A stretch of 47,204 bases of DNA from Candidatus Cloacimonadota bacterium (GCA_029553545.1 JAKPKU010000157.1:1-47204), one strand, 5' to 3'. Counted from the first letter of the stretch, positions 27,528 to 36,117 are shown. The notes: generated by a model from the letters alone, not told the origin. Made by a program: numbers and translations.

Positions 27528-28552
27528 TATCTATTTCCCTCCATCCATTGGTTTTTGAGCTCCTCGTATAGAGCTTGATTGTCTCTATATATTTCTTCTG
27601 CTTTTGCAGGGTTTTTCATGAGCATATCCCATGTGATTTCCTCTGTATCGCCAGCTATAATCTTTGTTTCTTTAGTCATTTTTTGAGGCTGTTTTCTTGC
27701 ATTTTGGATATACTCATCCAGTAATGATTCGTCATGCTTCAAAAGAATTTCAGCAAATCCTTTTTGTCTTGGCGTAATGATCCCTTCCGCAACCGCTTGG
27801 TTTAGTTTAGCCTCATTGTTTGCACTTTTAAGTGCCTTATTTTCCTGCTCCATCGCCAACAATCTATCAATCTTGACGATTGCTTCCTCTCCGTTTTTGA
27901 CGCCTAAGATCTTGTATAGATCCTGCATATTTTCCTCCTTTTTATTTGCCATTAGTGGCATGCTTTGCATCTCTACAAATTTCTTGTACTCTTCTTTTTC
28001 AGAAAAGTAGTCTGACCTGTACTTGTTTGTTATTTGCACTGCTTCAACGACTTCTGTGCATAGCCCATATGACTTTGCCTCTTCAGCCGTGAACCATGTT
28101 TCCTTCGACATTAATTCGCTAATTCTTTCCGTGCTCATGCCTGAAAAAGTACTATACGTATTCACCAACTGGCTTTTCAACTTGTCGAGAAGATCCGCTG
28201 TCTTCCTCATTTCCTCGCTATCTCCACATACGGAAGATATAGGGTTGTGAATCATCATCATGCTGTTTTTTGCCATCTTGATTGATTTGCCAGACATGGC
28301 AATCACCGATGCCATCGAGGCAGCAAGGCCCTCAACAACCACCTCTACATCAAGATTTCTCAAGACATTGTAGATCGCAAGCCCCTCAAATACTGACCCG
28401 CCTGGAGAATTGATTCGCAGTGTTATCGTACCTTTGATATCCTTGATCTGATCAATGAATCTCTTGGCACTAATGCCCCAGATCCCAATCTCGTCAAAAA
28501 GATATACATCTGCTCCGCCTCCACGGTTGTTTTCTATCTTGTACCAGTCCAA
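27527..28552 (-). CDS. Prohead protease, ClpP-like, with C-terminal scaffold region
   Basis: The N-terminal 190 residues are a ClpP-family serine protease with INSPGGSVFEGLAIYN, nucleophile Ser in EGLAASMASVIAMSG, catalytic His in MMMIHNPIS and downstream acidic residues. The C-terminal 150 residues are a charged coiled-coil-like scaffold (DRLLAMEQENKALKSANNEA), as in Mu gpI where protease and scaffold are joined. The start codon is TTG after GGAGGTAAAG. It is the first gene of the minus-strand late operon and is driven from the divergent promoter near 28600. Confidence 0.9.
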   Translation of the reverse strand: MDWYKIENNRGGGADVYLFDEIGIWGISAKRFIDQIKDIKGTITLRINSPGGSVFEGLAIYNVLRNLDVEVVVEGLAASMASVIAMSGKSIKMAKNSMMMIHNPISSVCGDSEEMRKTADLLDKLKSQLVNTYSTFSGMSTERISELMSKETWFTAEEAKSYGLCTEVVEAVQITNKYRSDYFSEKEEYKKFVEMQSMPLMANKKEENMQDLYKILGVKNGEEAIVKIDRLLAMEQENKALKSANNEAKLNQAVAEGIITPRQKGFAEILLKHDESLLDEYIQNARKQPQKMTKETKIIAGDTEEITWDMLMKNPAKAEEIYRDNQALYEELKNQWMEGNR

Positions 28553-28587
28553 CTTTACCTCCTTTCTAATTCTTTTCTAATTCTTTC

Positions 28588-28682
28588 TGGCGTCATTATA
28601 GCACAGATACTTTTTTTTATTCGTTTTTGTAGGTAAAATGCCCACAAAATGCGAACAAATTCTCATTCTGTGGTATAATGAC
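28588..28682. promoter_or_regulatory. Mirror-image divergent late promoters
   Basis: The minus strand has CTGTGCTATAATGACGCC and the plus strand CTGTGGTATAATGACGCC, giving -10 boxes at 28595-28600 (minus) and 28674-28679 (plus). They serve the protease gene and the gp37-like gene respectively. Neither has a recognisable -35 box, which suits promoters needing an activator like Mu C or Mor. Confidence 0.75.
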
Positions 28683-28705
28683 GCCCGAAGAAGAAAGGAG
28701 AATAT

Positions 28706-29092
28706 ATGCTGGAAACACTGATGAACGACATTATCACAGCAATACAAGAAACAAAGCTCTTCAGGCAAATTGAACCATACGAAGGTCAATTCGACAATCT
28801 GGACGAATTTCTTGTGATGCCACCGTCATGCTTCATTGAGCTCTCTGGAGGTGCACCTGACAATGCACTCCAAAGAAAATCGATCATTGAAGTAGCATTA
28901 TATATAACAACAAACCACATTAAGGGCAAAACAAACGCAGCAATGCTCAACGCTCTGGAGATGACAAAAAAAGCACTCAATCAAAAAAGATTGACAAACG
29001 GATATACACACTATCTTTCTTTCGATCGATTGGGTATATTCCCTGGCTTCTGCACATACCGAATGATGTTCAACTTCAAGGAGGACTTATGA
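28706..29092 (+). CDS. Mu gp37-like protein (DUF1834 type)
   Basis: The 128-residue protein has the pattern of Mu gp37-family proteins: an N-terminal helix followed by PSCFIELSGG, IIEVALYITTNH and a C-terminal FPGFCTYRMMFNF. It lies next to the gp36-like gene, as in Mu, though the gp37-gp36-gpG-gp27-gp28 order here is rearranged. The ATG follows AGAAAGGAGAATAT. It is the first gene of the plus-strand block. Confidence 0.65.
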   Translation: MLETLMNDIITAIQETKLFRQIEPYEGQFDNLDEFLVMPPSCFIELSGGAPDNALQRKSIIEVALYITTNHIKGKTNAAMLNALEMTKKALNQKRLTNGYTHYLSFDRLGIFPGFCTYRMMFNFKEDL

Positions 29093-29469
29093 TATACACA
29101 ACAATCTCAAAGATAAAAGACTCGCTTGGCGACAAAAAAGATATGATCATCGCAGATATCGACGACAACAGGCTCGCAGACATTATCGCCGACCAATCAG
29201 CTTATATTGACGGATATCTGCGAATCAGATACGACCTGCCTATAGACGAAAACAACCCAATACTGGAGAGAATTTGTCTTCTACTCTCAAAAACTGAAAT
29301 ATACAGACTTTTCGCCGCAAACGATATCCCAGAAACAGTGAAAGAGCAGGAAATACAAGCAAGAAAAGAACTTGAGAAGATTCAAAAAGGCGAAATTATT
29401 ATAAAAAAAGACACAAATGCTGATGATGAAATCATCTCAAAGCCAACATATCACACGGAGTGGCTCTAA
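29089..29469 (+). CDS. Mu gp36-like head-tail protein (DUF1320)
   Basis: The 126-residue protein has DNRLADIIADQSAYIDGYLR and YDLPIDENNPILERICLLLS, typical of the DUF1320/gp36 helical head-tail connector family. It overlaps the previous gene as ATGA after GGAGGACTT. Confidence 0.8.
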   Translation: MIYTTISKIKDSLGDKKDMIIADIDDNRLADIIADQSAYIDGYLRIRYDLPIDENNPILERICLLLSKTEIYRLFAANDIPETVKEQEIQARKELEKIQKGEIIIKKDTNADDEIISKPTYHTEWL

Positions 29470-29958
29470 ATGGAAAACAGAGCAATGCTGATGGCGATAG
29501 GTGCTACAATATCCTCAAAAATCAAAAAAAGAATCAGAGAAAACAAGATTAAGCCTTCTGCAAACAAGCAAAATAACAAAGCAACCCTCGTAGAAACAGG
29601 CAACTTGCTCAGATCGATAACATACACTGTACGAGGAGACACCATCTATATTGGTACAAACGTAAAGTATGCAAGGATCCACCACGAAGGAGGTACTATC
29701 CGACCACAAAGAGCCAAATTCCTTGCAATACCGCTCACACCTGCAGCAAAAGTCAAGCGACCATTAGAATGGGAAAACACCTTTATCCAAAAAGGCATCA
29801 TCTTTCATACTCTGAAAAACGGCAAGCTGGAAGCTTTATACAAGCTAAAAAAAAGCGTTGAAATACCTGCAAGACCATACATGTTCGTCGATAAGCAGGA
29901 CATCGCTCAAATCGAAGAAATGGTTCGTAAATATGTAAAAAATATGAGGAGTAAATAA
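29470..29958 (+). CDS. Phage virion morphogenesis protein (Mu gpG-like)
   Basis: The 162-residue protein contains LVETGNLLRSITYTV, IYIGTNVKYARIHHEGG and the C-terminal PARPYMFV, the signature series of the gpG/gpS tail completion family. It probably acts at the head-tail junction. It begins directly after the previous stop. Confidence 0.88.
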   Translation: MENRAMLMAIGATISSKIKKRIRENKIKPSANKQNNKATLVETGNLLRSITYTVRGDTIYIGTNVKYARIHHEGGTIRPQRAKFLAIPLTPAAKVKRPLEWENTFIQKGIIFHTLKNGKLEALYKLKKSVEIPARPYMFVDKQDIAQIEEMVRKYVKNMRSK

Positions 29959-29959
29959 A

Positions 29960-30415
29960 ATGGCATATACGCAAATAGAAAGAAATCACGCTGAAAACCT
30001 ATACGTTATAGAAGGGAAAAGCATTAATGAAATAGGAAACATCATGAAAATCCCCATAAAAACACTCTACGCCTGGAGAAAAAAAGATGAGTGGGATCTC
30101 ACAATAAAGACCTCTGGTGCAACTGGGCTTGCACTTGAACTCTCAAAAAGCATGTCAAACGAGCTAAAAAAGGCAATGGCAGAAGGGACTCTCAGCGATC
30201 CAAAAACAGCTGACGCCCTCTCGAAAATTGCTAAAATCGTAGAGAAAATACAACCAGAAAGAACCATGCTATCCAACATATACATTATGCTCGACGATGT
30301 AACAAAGATAATACACCATCTTAACGCACCCGAGCTCATGGCTCTCTGGCTGAAGCATATCAGAGAGATATCTGATGAACTTAGAAAGAAATATGCTTCT
30401 GGTGGAGTCAGATAA
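29960..30415 (+). CDS. Small terminase-type protein (DUF1804, Mu gp27-like)
   Basis: The 151-residue protein has an N-terminal helix-turn-helix (AENLYVIEGKSINEIGNIMK, then IKTLYAWRKKDEWD) and a helical remainder. It sits directly before the large terminase with an overlapping stop/start and probably recognises packaging DNA. The ATG follows GAGGAGTAAATAAA. Confidence 0.82.
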   Translation: MAYTQIERNHAENLYVIEGKSINEIGNIMKIPIKTLYAWRKKDEWDLTIKTSGATGLALELSKSMSNELKKAMAEGTLSDPKTADALSKIAKIVEKIQPERTMLSNIYIMLDDVTKIIHHLNAPELMALWLKHIREISDELRKKYASGGVR

Positions 30416-31917
30416 TGAAATACAAAAAAATGACTGAGCAACAGTTCGAGAAAAAACTCGACCTGCTTATCAACTCGATAAAAAAAGAAGCGACTCCTTT
30501 CGTAGGAGACACAACAGAGCAAAACACAAGAGTAGCAAAAGCAAAAAACGACTTTTTTTTCTTTGCCAAAACTTATTTCCCTCACTACATTAGATCGCCT
30601 TTCGGCGATGGACATAGATTAATGCACCAAGAAACAGAAAAAAGAGGGCAAATAACAGCCATTGCTGGCTTCAGAGGCTTGGGAAAAACAACCCAATTAA
30701 GCATTATAAAGCCCATTTGGCTCGCCCTGAAAGAAGAGATCTATTTCAATACCAAGGTCGCCAAATCTGATGAAAAAGCAGCAGAACGAACTGCTGCAAT
30801 AAGAGCAGAATTTCTTTTCAATCAGAGAATCATACAAGACTTTGGAGAACAGGTGAACCCTATGACTTCAATCTCCGATTTCACAACCAAGTCAGGCTGT
30901 CGTTTCCTCGCACTTGGATACAAATCAAGTATCCGTGGTGTCCTTCACATGACTCATAGACCAGACTATATCGATATTGACGACTTGGAAGATCATCAGT
31001 CTTTCAATGAACGCATCGCGAAAGAAAAGCTTCAATTCGTCACAGAAGAAGCATATGGTGCGATGGAAGATGCAAACGGATATCTGATCTGGCTTGGTAA
31101 TCTAACACACCAGAAAAGTGCATTAAACCTATTCAAACGCTCCACAGAAAGCGGTGAGTTTGCAGGGAGAAAGATGCTCATAATCAAAATTGACGATGGT
31201 CATTTCAACCCAACATGGCATGAAAAACATACCAAAGACCAGCTGATCAAAATATATCAGACAGTTGGTCGATTTGGCTATGAGAGACATTACAGGATGA
31301 ATCCCATAGTAGAAGGATTGAAGTTCAAAGAAGAATGGATCAAATACTATGATCCCAGAGAGTACCTTAACGCAAGGTTTGATAAAATCGTAACATACAC
31401 TGATCCTTCTCTGGGGGAAAAGGCTACAAGCGATTACAAGGCGACCATGACAGTAGGTTTCATTGGAGGAAAATATGTTCTGCTAGAGCATCGCCTAAGA
31501 AAAGAATCAATTATTGACATGTTGAAGTACTTGTACGATGTTCATCATCGGTACAACTCGCATCTGTTCATGGAATCAAATTTCTGGCAAAAAATTCTCT
31601 GGGACTTCATTCCTAAGATGGCAGAGCAATACGGATATTTGCTTCCTGTGAGAGGAGTGGAAAACAGAGAAACAAAAGCTCTCAGAATAGAACGCCTTGA
31701 GCCTTACTTCGAGTGGGGTTGGCTGCTTTTTCCAAACATAGTCAATGAAGAGCTTGAACTATTAAAAGACCAATTGCTTGGCTTCCCAAACTACCCAAAC
31801 GATGACGGACCAGACGCATTAGCTGGTGCCATTAATGCACTAAGAATAAACACGCAAAAAGATACATACGAAAGCATTGAGTCTTCACTTGCCACACAGT
31901 TTTCTGATGTGTGGTAA
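30415..31917 (+). CDS. Terminase large subunit (Mu gp28-like)
   Basis: The packaging motor and nuclease. The 500-residue protein has a Walker A loop in AGFRGLGKTTQLS near residue 84, a Walker B region in DYIDIDDLED near residue 183, and a C-terminal RNase-H-like nuclease starting YTDPSLGEKATSDYKATM near residue 327, with late acidic GPDALAGAINAL. It overlaps the small subunit by one base. Packaging is probably headful from integrated copies, as in Mu. Confidence 0.93.
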   Translation: MKYKKMTEQQFEKKLDLLINSIKKEATPFVGDTTEQNTRVAKAKNDFFFFAKTYFPHYIRSPFGDGHRLMHQETEKRGQITAIAGFRGLGKTTQLSIIKPIWLALKEEIYFNTKVAKSDEKAAERTAAIRAEFLFNQRIIQDFGEQVNPMTSISDFTTKSGCRFLALGYKSSIRGVLHMTHRPDYIDIDDLEDHQSFNERIAKEKLQFVTEEAYGAMEDANGYLIWLGNLTHQKSALNLFKRSTESGEFAGRKMLIIKIDDGHFNPTWHEKHTKDQLIKIYQTVGRFGYERHYRMNPIVEGLKFKEEWIKYYDPREYLNARFDKIVTYTDPSLGEKATSDYKATMTVGFIGGKYVLLEHRLRKESIIDMLKYLYDVHHRYNSHLFMESNFWQKILWDFIPKMAEQYGYLLPVRGVENRETKALRIERLEPYFEWGWLLFPNIVNEELELLKDQLLGFPNYPNDDGPDALAGAINALRINTQKDTYESIESSLATQFSDVW

Positions 31918-31932
31918 ATAAAAGGAGGAAAT

Positions 31933-34491
31933 ATGAATTTTTTAAAAAAACTTTTTCAGACTGACAATATTGCCAATCAGACAGGGAAGTCACTGCTTAG
32001 TGTATCCCAAATCGATCAACAAAAACCATTATGGTCAGCAAAAATTACACCTGGTGAGATAGCAACTGCTCTCAGCTTCGCACGTTCAGGAAAGCTCAAG
32101 CATCTTCTATCTTTATACGCAAACTTATATTCGCTTGATGACAATCTCGCTGGAGATACCGATGTCAGAGTGGAGTCAATCAAGTCTGCTACATGGACTC
32201 TACCAGAAAATCTTAGCAAAAAACAAACTGAGTTTTTCAACAATTTCTTAGATGAATTCTTTCCCACTCTCATCGACCAGGCGACAGACTTAAAGCTCAC
32301 AGGTGCCCTTTTCAGGCAGATTATATATCGCCTGGAAAACGGATTATACACCGTCGACAAATTCATTAGCTATGAAAATCTTGATCTTCGAAATATCAAT
32401 GGTGAACTTGTTTTGTATATTGACGAAGTACCTCAATCCTTAGATGATGCCAAATTTATTCGTTTTTTGCAGGATTACAGCGTTTACGAGTCGATAGTCA
32501 AGTACTATGCCTTCTTTTCCTTTTCGCTCAATAATTGGGCTTCTTTTATCGAAATATATGGCAAACCTGTTCGCATTGGAAAATACAAGCCTGGCTCTTC
32601 AACAGAAGAAAAAAATATATTGAAACAAATGGTCAAAAATCTTGGAACAGATCTCGGAGCTGTAATCAGCGAAAACACCCTCATCGAGTTCGCGGACTTC
32701 AAAAATGCATCCGCAAACGCAAACCTGTATAGCGACCTACTTGACTTCTGCAAAAAAGCAGTGTCAAAAAGGATACTTGGACAAACTCTCACTACCAATA
32801 CAGAAACAACAGGCTCATACGCACAAGCCAAAGTACATGACATGGTGAGACAAGATATCCTTCGAGCTGACTTACGAGACTGTGAAAAGTATGTTTCTTG
32901 GATATGCACTAAGCTGAACAACCTGAACTTCAACAACGATAGCATCAAAATCAAACTCTCTACAGCCCAAAACGTAGAGCTATCAAGCAGGATCGACATC
33001 GACGTCAAACTCAACAATATCATCGAAATCGACCCTGAGTATTGGTATCAAACATACAATATCCCAATCCCAAAAAATGGGGCAAAAGCAAAAGAAATCC
33101 AAACTATGCAATTCCCTATGTGGGGAAAAGCAAACAATACACCAGAGCCTGTTGAAAGTGGTTATTTCCAAAATGGAAACAACCACTCTATTATTAGGAA
33201 ACTGAAAGAGATAAGAGAGAAAATAAACAATGCCAAATCATACAATGAGATCAAAAATATCAAATACCCTGTTGAACTTTACCATGCCGTAGCAAGCGAA
33301 ATGTATCAATCTGTGATGAATACATATACTGAAATTAGACTTGATTGCAAAAGTAATAGAAATATACAAAACAAAAAATACTTTGAGATTGATTGGACTC
33401 TGGAGGACATTGAAGCTCTTCACGCCTTCCGTGCGGAAACATTTATTGTAGCTGGTGTGTCCTCGCAAACGCTCATCGATATGATCAAAGAAGAAGCTGA
33501 AAAAGCATTCACACAAGGTACAACTTTTGACGATTTTAAGAGAACACTAAAGCTCAATGGATTCGAGCCAGAAAACCCATATCACCTCAGAACAAACTTC
33601 TACCAGGCAATCAATACCGCAAGAGCGGCTGCGGAGTGGAAGAACTACCAAACCACAAAAGAAATATTTCCATACTTAAGATACGTAACTATGGAAGATG
33701 AAGCTGTGAGAGATGAACACGCAGGTCTACACGGCATTGTCAGAGCGATTGACGATCCTTTTTGGCAAAAATACTATCCTCCCAACGATTGGGGATGTAG
33801 ATGTTATGTCGAACCTGTTGCCGCCGATGAAGCGGCAGGCGATACCAATTTCAATAAAATGCCGCCCACTGATTATCAGATAAAAGAAGAGTTTCAAAGG
33901 AATCCCGGAGAAGACAACTCTCTGTTTGGCTCTTGGCTTTCATGCGAAGATGCAAAAAACATAGCATCCTTCGAGCAAATTACGGCAAGATCAATAAGAC
34001 TCTACATTCACAACTCAGGGCAAAGATACTGTCCTCAGATGTACGAAAAAACATATAAAGACCTCAATTTAAAAGAATGGCAGGATATGAAAGAACACAA
34101 ACTCCCTGATCTTTTTCCTACTGATGGATTGTCAAAAGAAGAAATGCTCAAAGCATATAATGAGTATCTGGGAGACAGAACAATCCTAGACGCAACAAAT
34201 ACACCAATAAAGCTTAAATATGATAACAAGCTCGTTAATCCAAAATACGATAAATATAATGTGGCAAGACGAGTACAGCATATGTACTGTATTGAAGATG
34301 TTATCAAGGCTCCAGATGAAATTTGGCAGACAGATAAAAAAGAAGGAAGAGCATATTATTTTAAAAAGTATTCTAACAATGTTATAATTATGGCTGACTT
34401 TGTTAATGGCTCCTTAGAGTACTTCAACATATTTACTGCAAGGGATAGCTATATAAACAAACAAAGAAAGGGATTTATGATAAAAGCATAA
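31933..34491 (+). CDS. Portal-MuF-toxin-like triple fusion protein
   Basis: The 852-residue protein joins three parts. Residues about 1-400 are a DUF935 portal (Mu gp29), with TDVRVESIKSATWTLPE and GYFQNGNN nearby. Residues about 490-650 are a MuF/gp30 minor head domain, with NFYQAINTARAAAEWKNY, YVTMEDEAVRDEHAGLHG and NDWGCRCYVEP. Residues about 700-852 form an added C-terminal domain with RRVQHMYCIEDVIKAPDEIW, AYYFKKY and a final INKQRKGFMIKA, resembling phage BECR-fold RNase toxin domains. The start follows AAAGGAGGAAAT. No immunity gene is apparent. See findings. Confidence 0.88.
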   Translation: MNFLKKLFQTDNIANQTGKSLLSVSQIDQQKPLWSAKITPGEIATALSFARSGKLKHLLSLYANLYSLDDNLAGDTDVRVESIKSATWTLPENLSKKQTEFFNNFLDEFFPTLIDQATDLKLTGALFRQIIYRLENGLYTVDKFISYENLDLRNINGELVLYIDEVPQSLDDAKFIRFLQDYSVYESIVKYYAFFSFSLNNWASFIEIYGKPVRIGKYKPGSSTEEKNILKQMVKNLGTDLGAVISENTLIEFADFKNASANANLYSDLLDFCKKAVSKRILGQTLTTNTETTGSYAQAKVHDMVRQDILRADLRDCEKYVSWICTKLNNLNFNNDSIKIKLSTAQNVELSSRIDIDVKLNNIIEIDPEYWYQTYNIPIPKNGAKAKEIQTMQFPMWGKANNTPEPVESGYFQNGNNHSIIRKLKEIREKINNAKSYNEIKNIKYPVELYHAVASEMYQSVMNTYTEIRLDCKSNRNIQNKKYFEIDWTLEDIEALHAFRAETFIVAGVSSQTLIDMIKEEAEKAFTQGTTFDDFKRTLKLNGFEPENPYHLRTNFYQAINTARAAAEWKNYQTTKEIFPYLRYVTMEDEAVRDEHAGLHGIVRAIDDPFWQKYYPPNDWGCRCYVEPVAADEAAGDTNFNKMPPTDYQIKEEFQRNPGEDNSLFGSWLSCEDAKNIASFEQITARSIRLYIHNSGQRYCPQMYEKTYKDLNLKEWQDMKEHKLPDLFPTDGLSKEEMLKAYNEYLGDRTILDATNTPIKLKYDNKLVNPKYDKYNVARRVQHMYCIEDVIKAPDEIWQTDKKEGRAYYFKKYSNNVIIMADFVNGSLEYFNIFTARDSYINKQRKGFMIKA

Positions 34492-34516
34492 AAAAAGAGA
34501 GGCTTTGCAGCCTCTC
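34490..34516 (-). terminator. Terminator for the minus-strand early operon
   Basis: GAGAGGCT-TTGC-AGCCTCTC (34497-34516) is followed on the minus strand by a run of T. It begins five bases after the portal gene's stop and faces transcripts coming from the right, separating early and packaging blocks. Confidence 0.75.
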
Positions 34517-34649
34517 TCACAAATCTAAGTAAACCTTAGCCATTTACTCGTTTCCGCTTCGATCAAATGAGGGCTAAGCTCTCTCTCCACTTCTGATTAA
34601 CAATTTAAACAATTCTTCTCTTTTGTCAACTTATATTTTTAAAATCATA

Positions 34650-34680
34650 AAAAAAGGCACCCGTAGGTGCCTTTTTGTTT
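34650..34680. terminator. Bidirectional terminator between convergent blocks
   Basis: GGCACC-CGTA-GGTGCC (34656-34671) has A-runs before and T-runs after, so it can stop transcription in both directions. With the hairpin at 34497 it insulates the plus-strand packaging operon from the early operon. Confidence 0.85.
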
Positions 34681-34697
34681 TTGAAATGCCATCTTTT

Positions 34698-34728
34698 AGT
34701 GGTAGTCAACCATTAGTTGACAACCACT
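34698..34728. repeat. 13-bp inverted repeat after the small early gene
   Basis: AGTGGTAGTCAAC and GTTGACAACCACT (12 of 13 complementary) flank a CATTA loop. The repeat ends one base before the stop of the 53-aa gene. There is no T-run, so it is as likely an operator or mRNA-stability stem as a terminator. Confidence 0.6.
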
Positions 34729-34890
34729 CTATACGTTTTTCCCATAGTAGATATCTTTCACTCGAGAGTATGAAAGATAAAACTGCTTCGCAGTCAATTC
34801 AAGCGATACTGTCAATGAAAATCCGTTTTTTGTAATGTACTCTTGAATCTGATTTCTAATCTTTTCGTCCCTTTCTTTTCTTTGTTTCAC
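34729..34890 (-). CDS. Small putative DNA-binding protein (53 aa, GTG start)
   Basis: The gene starts with GTG at 34890 after GGAGGGCAAA, overlapping the TGA of the gene upstream (GTGA). The product is basic: KQRKERDEKIRNQIQEYI at the start and TAKQFYLSYSRVKDIYYGKN at the end, which looks like a short helix-turn-helix. It is the last early gene before the terminators and so in the place of a middle-gene activator, though it is much shorter than Mu Mor. The function is inference. Confidence 0.6.
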   Translation of the reverse strand: MKQRKERDEKIRNQIQEYITKNGFSLTVSLELTAKQFYLSYSRVKDIYYGKNV

Positions 34891-35108
34891 TTTGCCCTCC
34901 AAAAAAAGTGCTTTTCAGCATAGTCATCGCCTGCTTGTTTTCCCATATATTTTTCGACTATACTGCGGTTCAGGCGAATTTGGCTCACTTCCAAGAGGAA
35001 GTACTTTCGGAGGGCACAGTTTCGTTTTTCACTTCTGGTGCATATATTGAGCTCACATCGTGGAACACTGCACCCTACGCATGCCTGAGTTTGCTTGTAT
35101 TTGTCGAT
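34887..35108 (-). CDS. Small four-cysteine protein with likely AUC start (73 aa)
   Basis: An open frame runs from ATC at 35108 to TGA at 34887. The sequence AAGGAGGGGAAAA precedes the ATC at ideal spacing and follows the upstream stop. The product has a zinc-binding-like cluster CVGCSVPRCELNIC followed by a fifth Cys in KRNC, then a basic helical tail. No ATG, GTG or TTG occurs in frame before the cysteines. The GTGA overlap with the next gene supports translation. AUC starts are rare, so a sequencing error is possible. Confidence 0.55.
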   Translation of the reverse strand: MDKYKQTQACVGCSVPRCELNICTRSEKRNCALRKYFLLEVSQIRLNRSIVEKYMGKQAGDDYAEKHFFWRAK

Positions 35109-35121
35109 TTTTCCCCTCCTT

Positions 35122-35457
35122 CTATATTGCCACAGAGAAATTGACCTTTTCGGCCACTTTCCAATATGTTACGATTATCTTTTTTTCAGCAACTCTTGCC
35201 ATCATAGATCGTATTACCTGTGTCGGCACTATATCTGCTTCCATTATCTCCTCTATCTCGCCATCTTCTACACTGCGATAGATTTTGACCACATCTTGTG
35301 CAATCTCTACTGTGACGTCTCCATCCTGAAATACAATGGAGTTCTCTTTCATTGAGCTCGCTGTATATCCGCTGCAATATCCCTTCAGCTCTACCTCTGG
35401 ATGCTCGAATAAGACGTTTTTTTTCATAATCTCGTCATACATATTGAACTTACCCAT
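35122..35457 (-). CDS. Hypothetical early phage protein (111 aa)
   Basis: Not recognised. The product starts MGKFNMYDEIMKKNVLFEHP and has alternating beta/acidic segments such as IVFQDGDVTVEIAQDVVKIY. It overlaps the DUF3164 gene by 8 bases and so is translationally coupled. Its place in the early operon suggests a regulatory or replication accessory role. Confidence 0.6.
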   Translation of the reverse strand: MGKFNMYDEIMKKNVLFEHPEVELKGYCSGYTASSMKENSIVFQDGDVTVEIAQDVVKIYRSVEDGEIEEIMEADIVPTQVIRSMMARVAEKKIIVTYWKVAEKVNFSVAI

Positions 35458-36076
35458 CTTGTTGTTCCTCCCATACCTCTACAGCTGAAAAATGAAGAGA
35501 TATTGTCTCCCACTTGCCACGTGCATCATCTCGAACACGAAAGTTGATGTACTCCTTGCTACCTACGGTCATTAGAGAATCGTCGATTAACTTCATCGCC
35601 TCGTTCCACTCCTCATCGTCGAATTTGAGTTTTCTTAAATCGAGGATCTGCTTTGTATCGACAGTGCCTGATTTGTCCACGTTGAACGCCCTCATCACAA
35701 GAGCTCGTAGCTCATGCTTTGCGTTTTTTGACCATTTTTCCAAGCACTTATCTATTTTGCTTTTTGCGATGTTGAGTCGCTCGTCAAAAGCTATTCTCTG
35801 CTGAACCTTCACGTCGACCATCTTGGTTTGAGGAAAGTTCATTAAAGCAGCATTTCCTCGCCATTTTTCGCTGTACTGGTCGGCTACGCTCTCCAAGTAT
35901 TCTCCTACCAGGTCCACAACTTGCCGCTTGAGTTTTCTTAGCTCTTTCTGGTGAAAGAGCACCATGCCAAGAACTCTCTCAACCATCATATGTCGATCGA
36001 GATCAATGGGATCAATATACTTCACAGGTACTGAATGTCCATCTCCATCCAGGAGAAATGTTGTTTTTTTGTTCAT
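35450..36076 (-). CDS. DUF3164 family Mu-like early protein
   Basis: The 208-residue protein has FLLDGDGHSVPVKYIDPIDL at the N-terminus, a long central helical region and a C-terminal stretch RDDARGKWETISLHFSAV, matching the DUF3164 proteins common in Mu-like early regions. The molecular role is unknown. The start follows AAAGGATATAAAG. Confidence 0.82.
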   Translation of the reverse strand: MNKKTTFLLDGDGHSVPVKYIDPIDLDRHMMVERVLGMVLFHQKELRKLKRQVVDLVGEYLESVADQYSEKWRGNAALMNFPQTKMVDVKVQQRIAFDERLNIAKSKIDKCLEKWSKNAKHELRALVMRAFNVDKSGTVDTKQILDLRKLKFDDEEWNEAMKLIDDSLMTVGSKEYINFRVRDDARGKWETISLHFSAVEVWEEQQDG

Positions 36077-36117
36077 CTTTATATCCTTTCTTGTTCAGTG
36101 CCTCCGCACTGTAGTTT

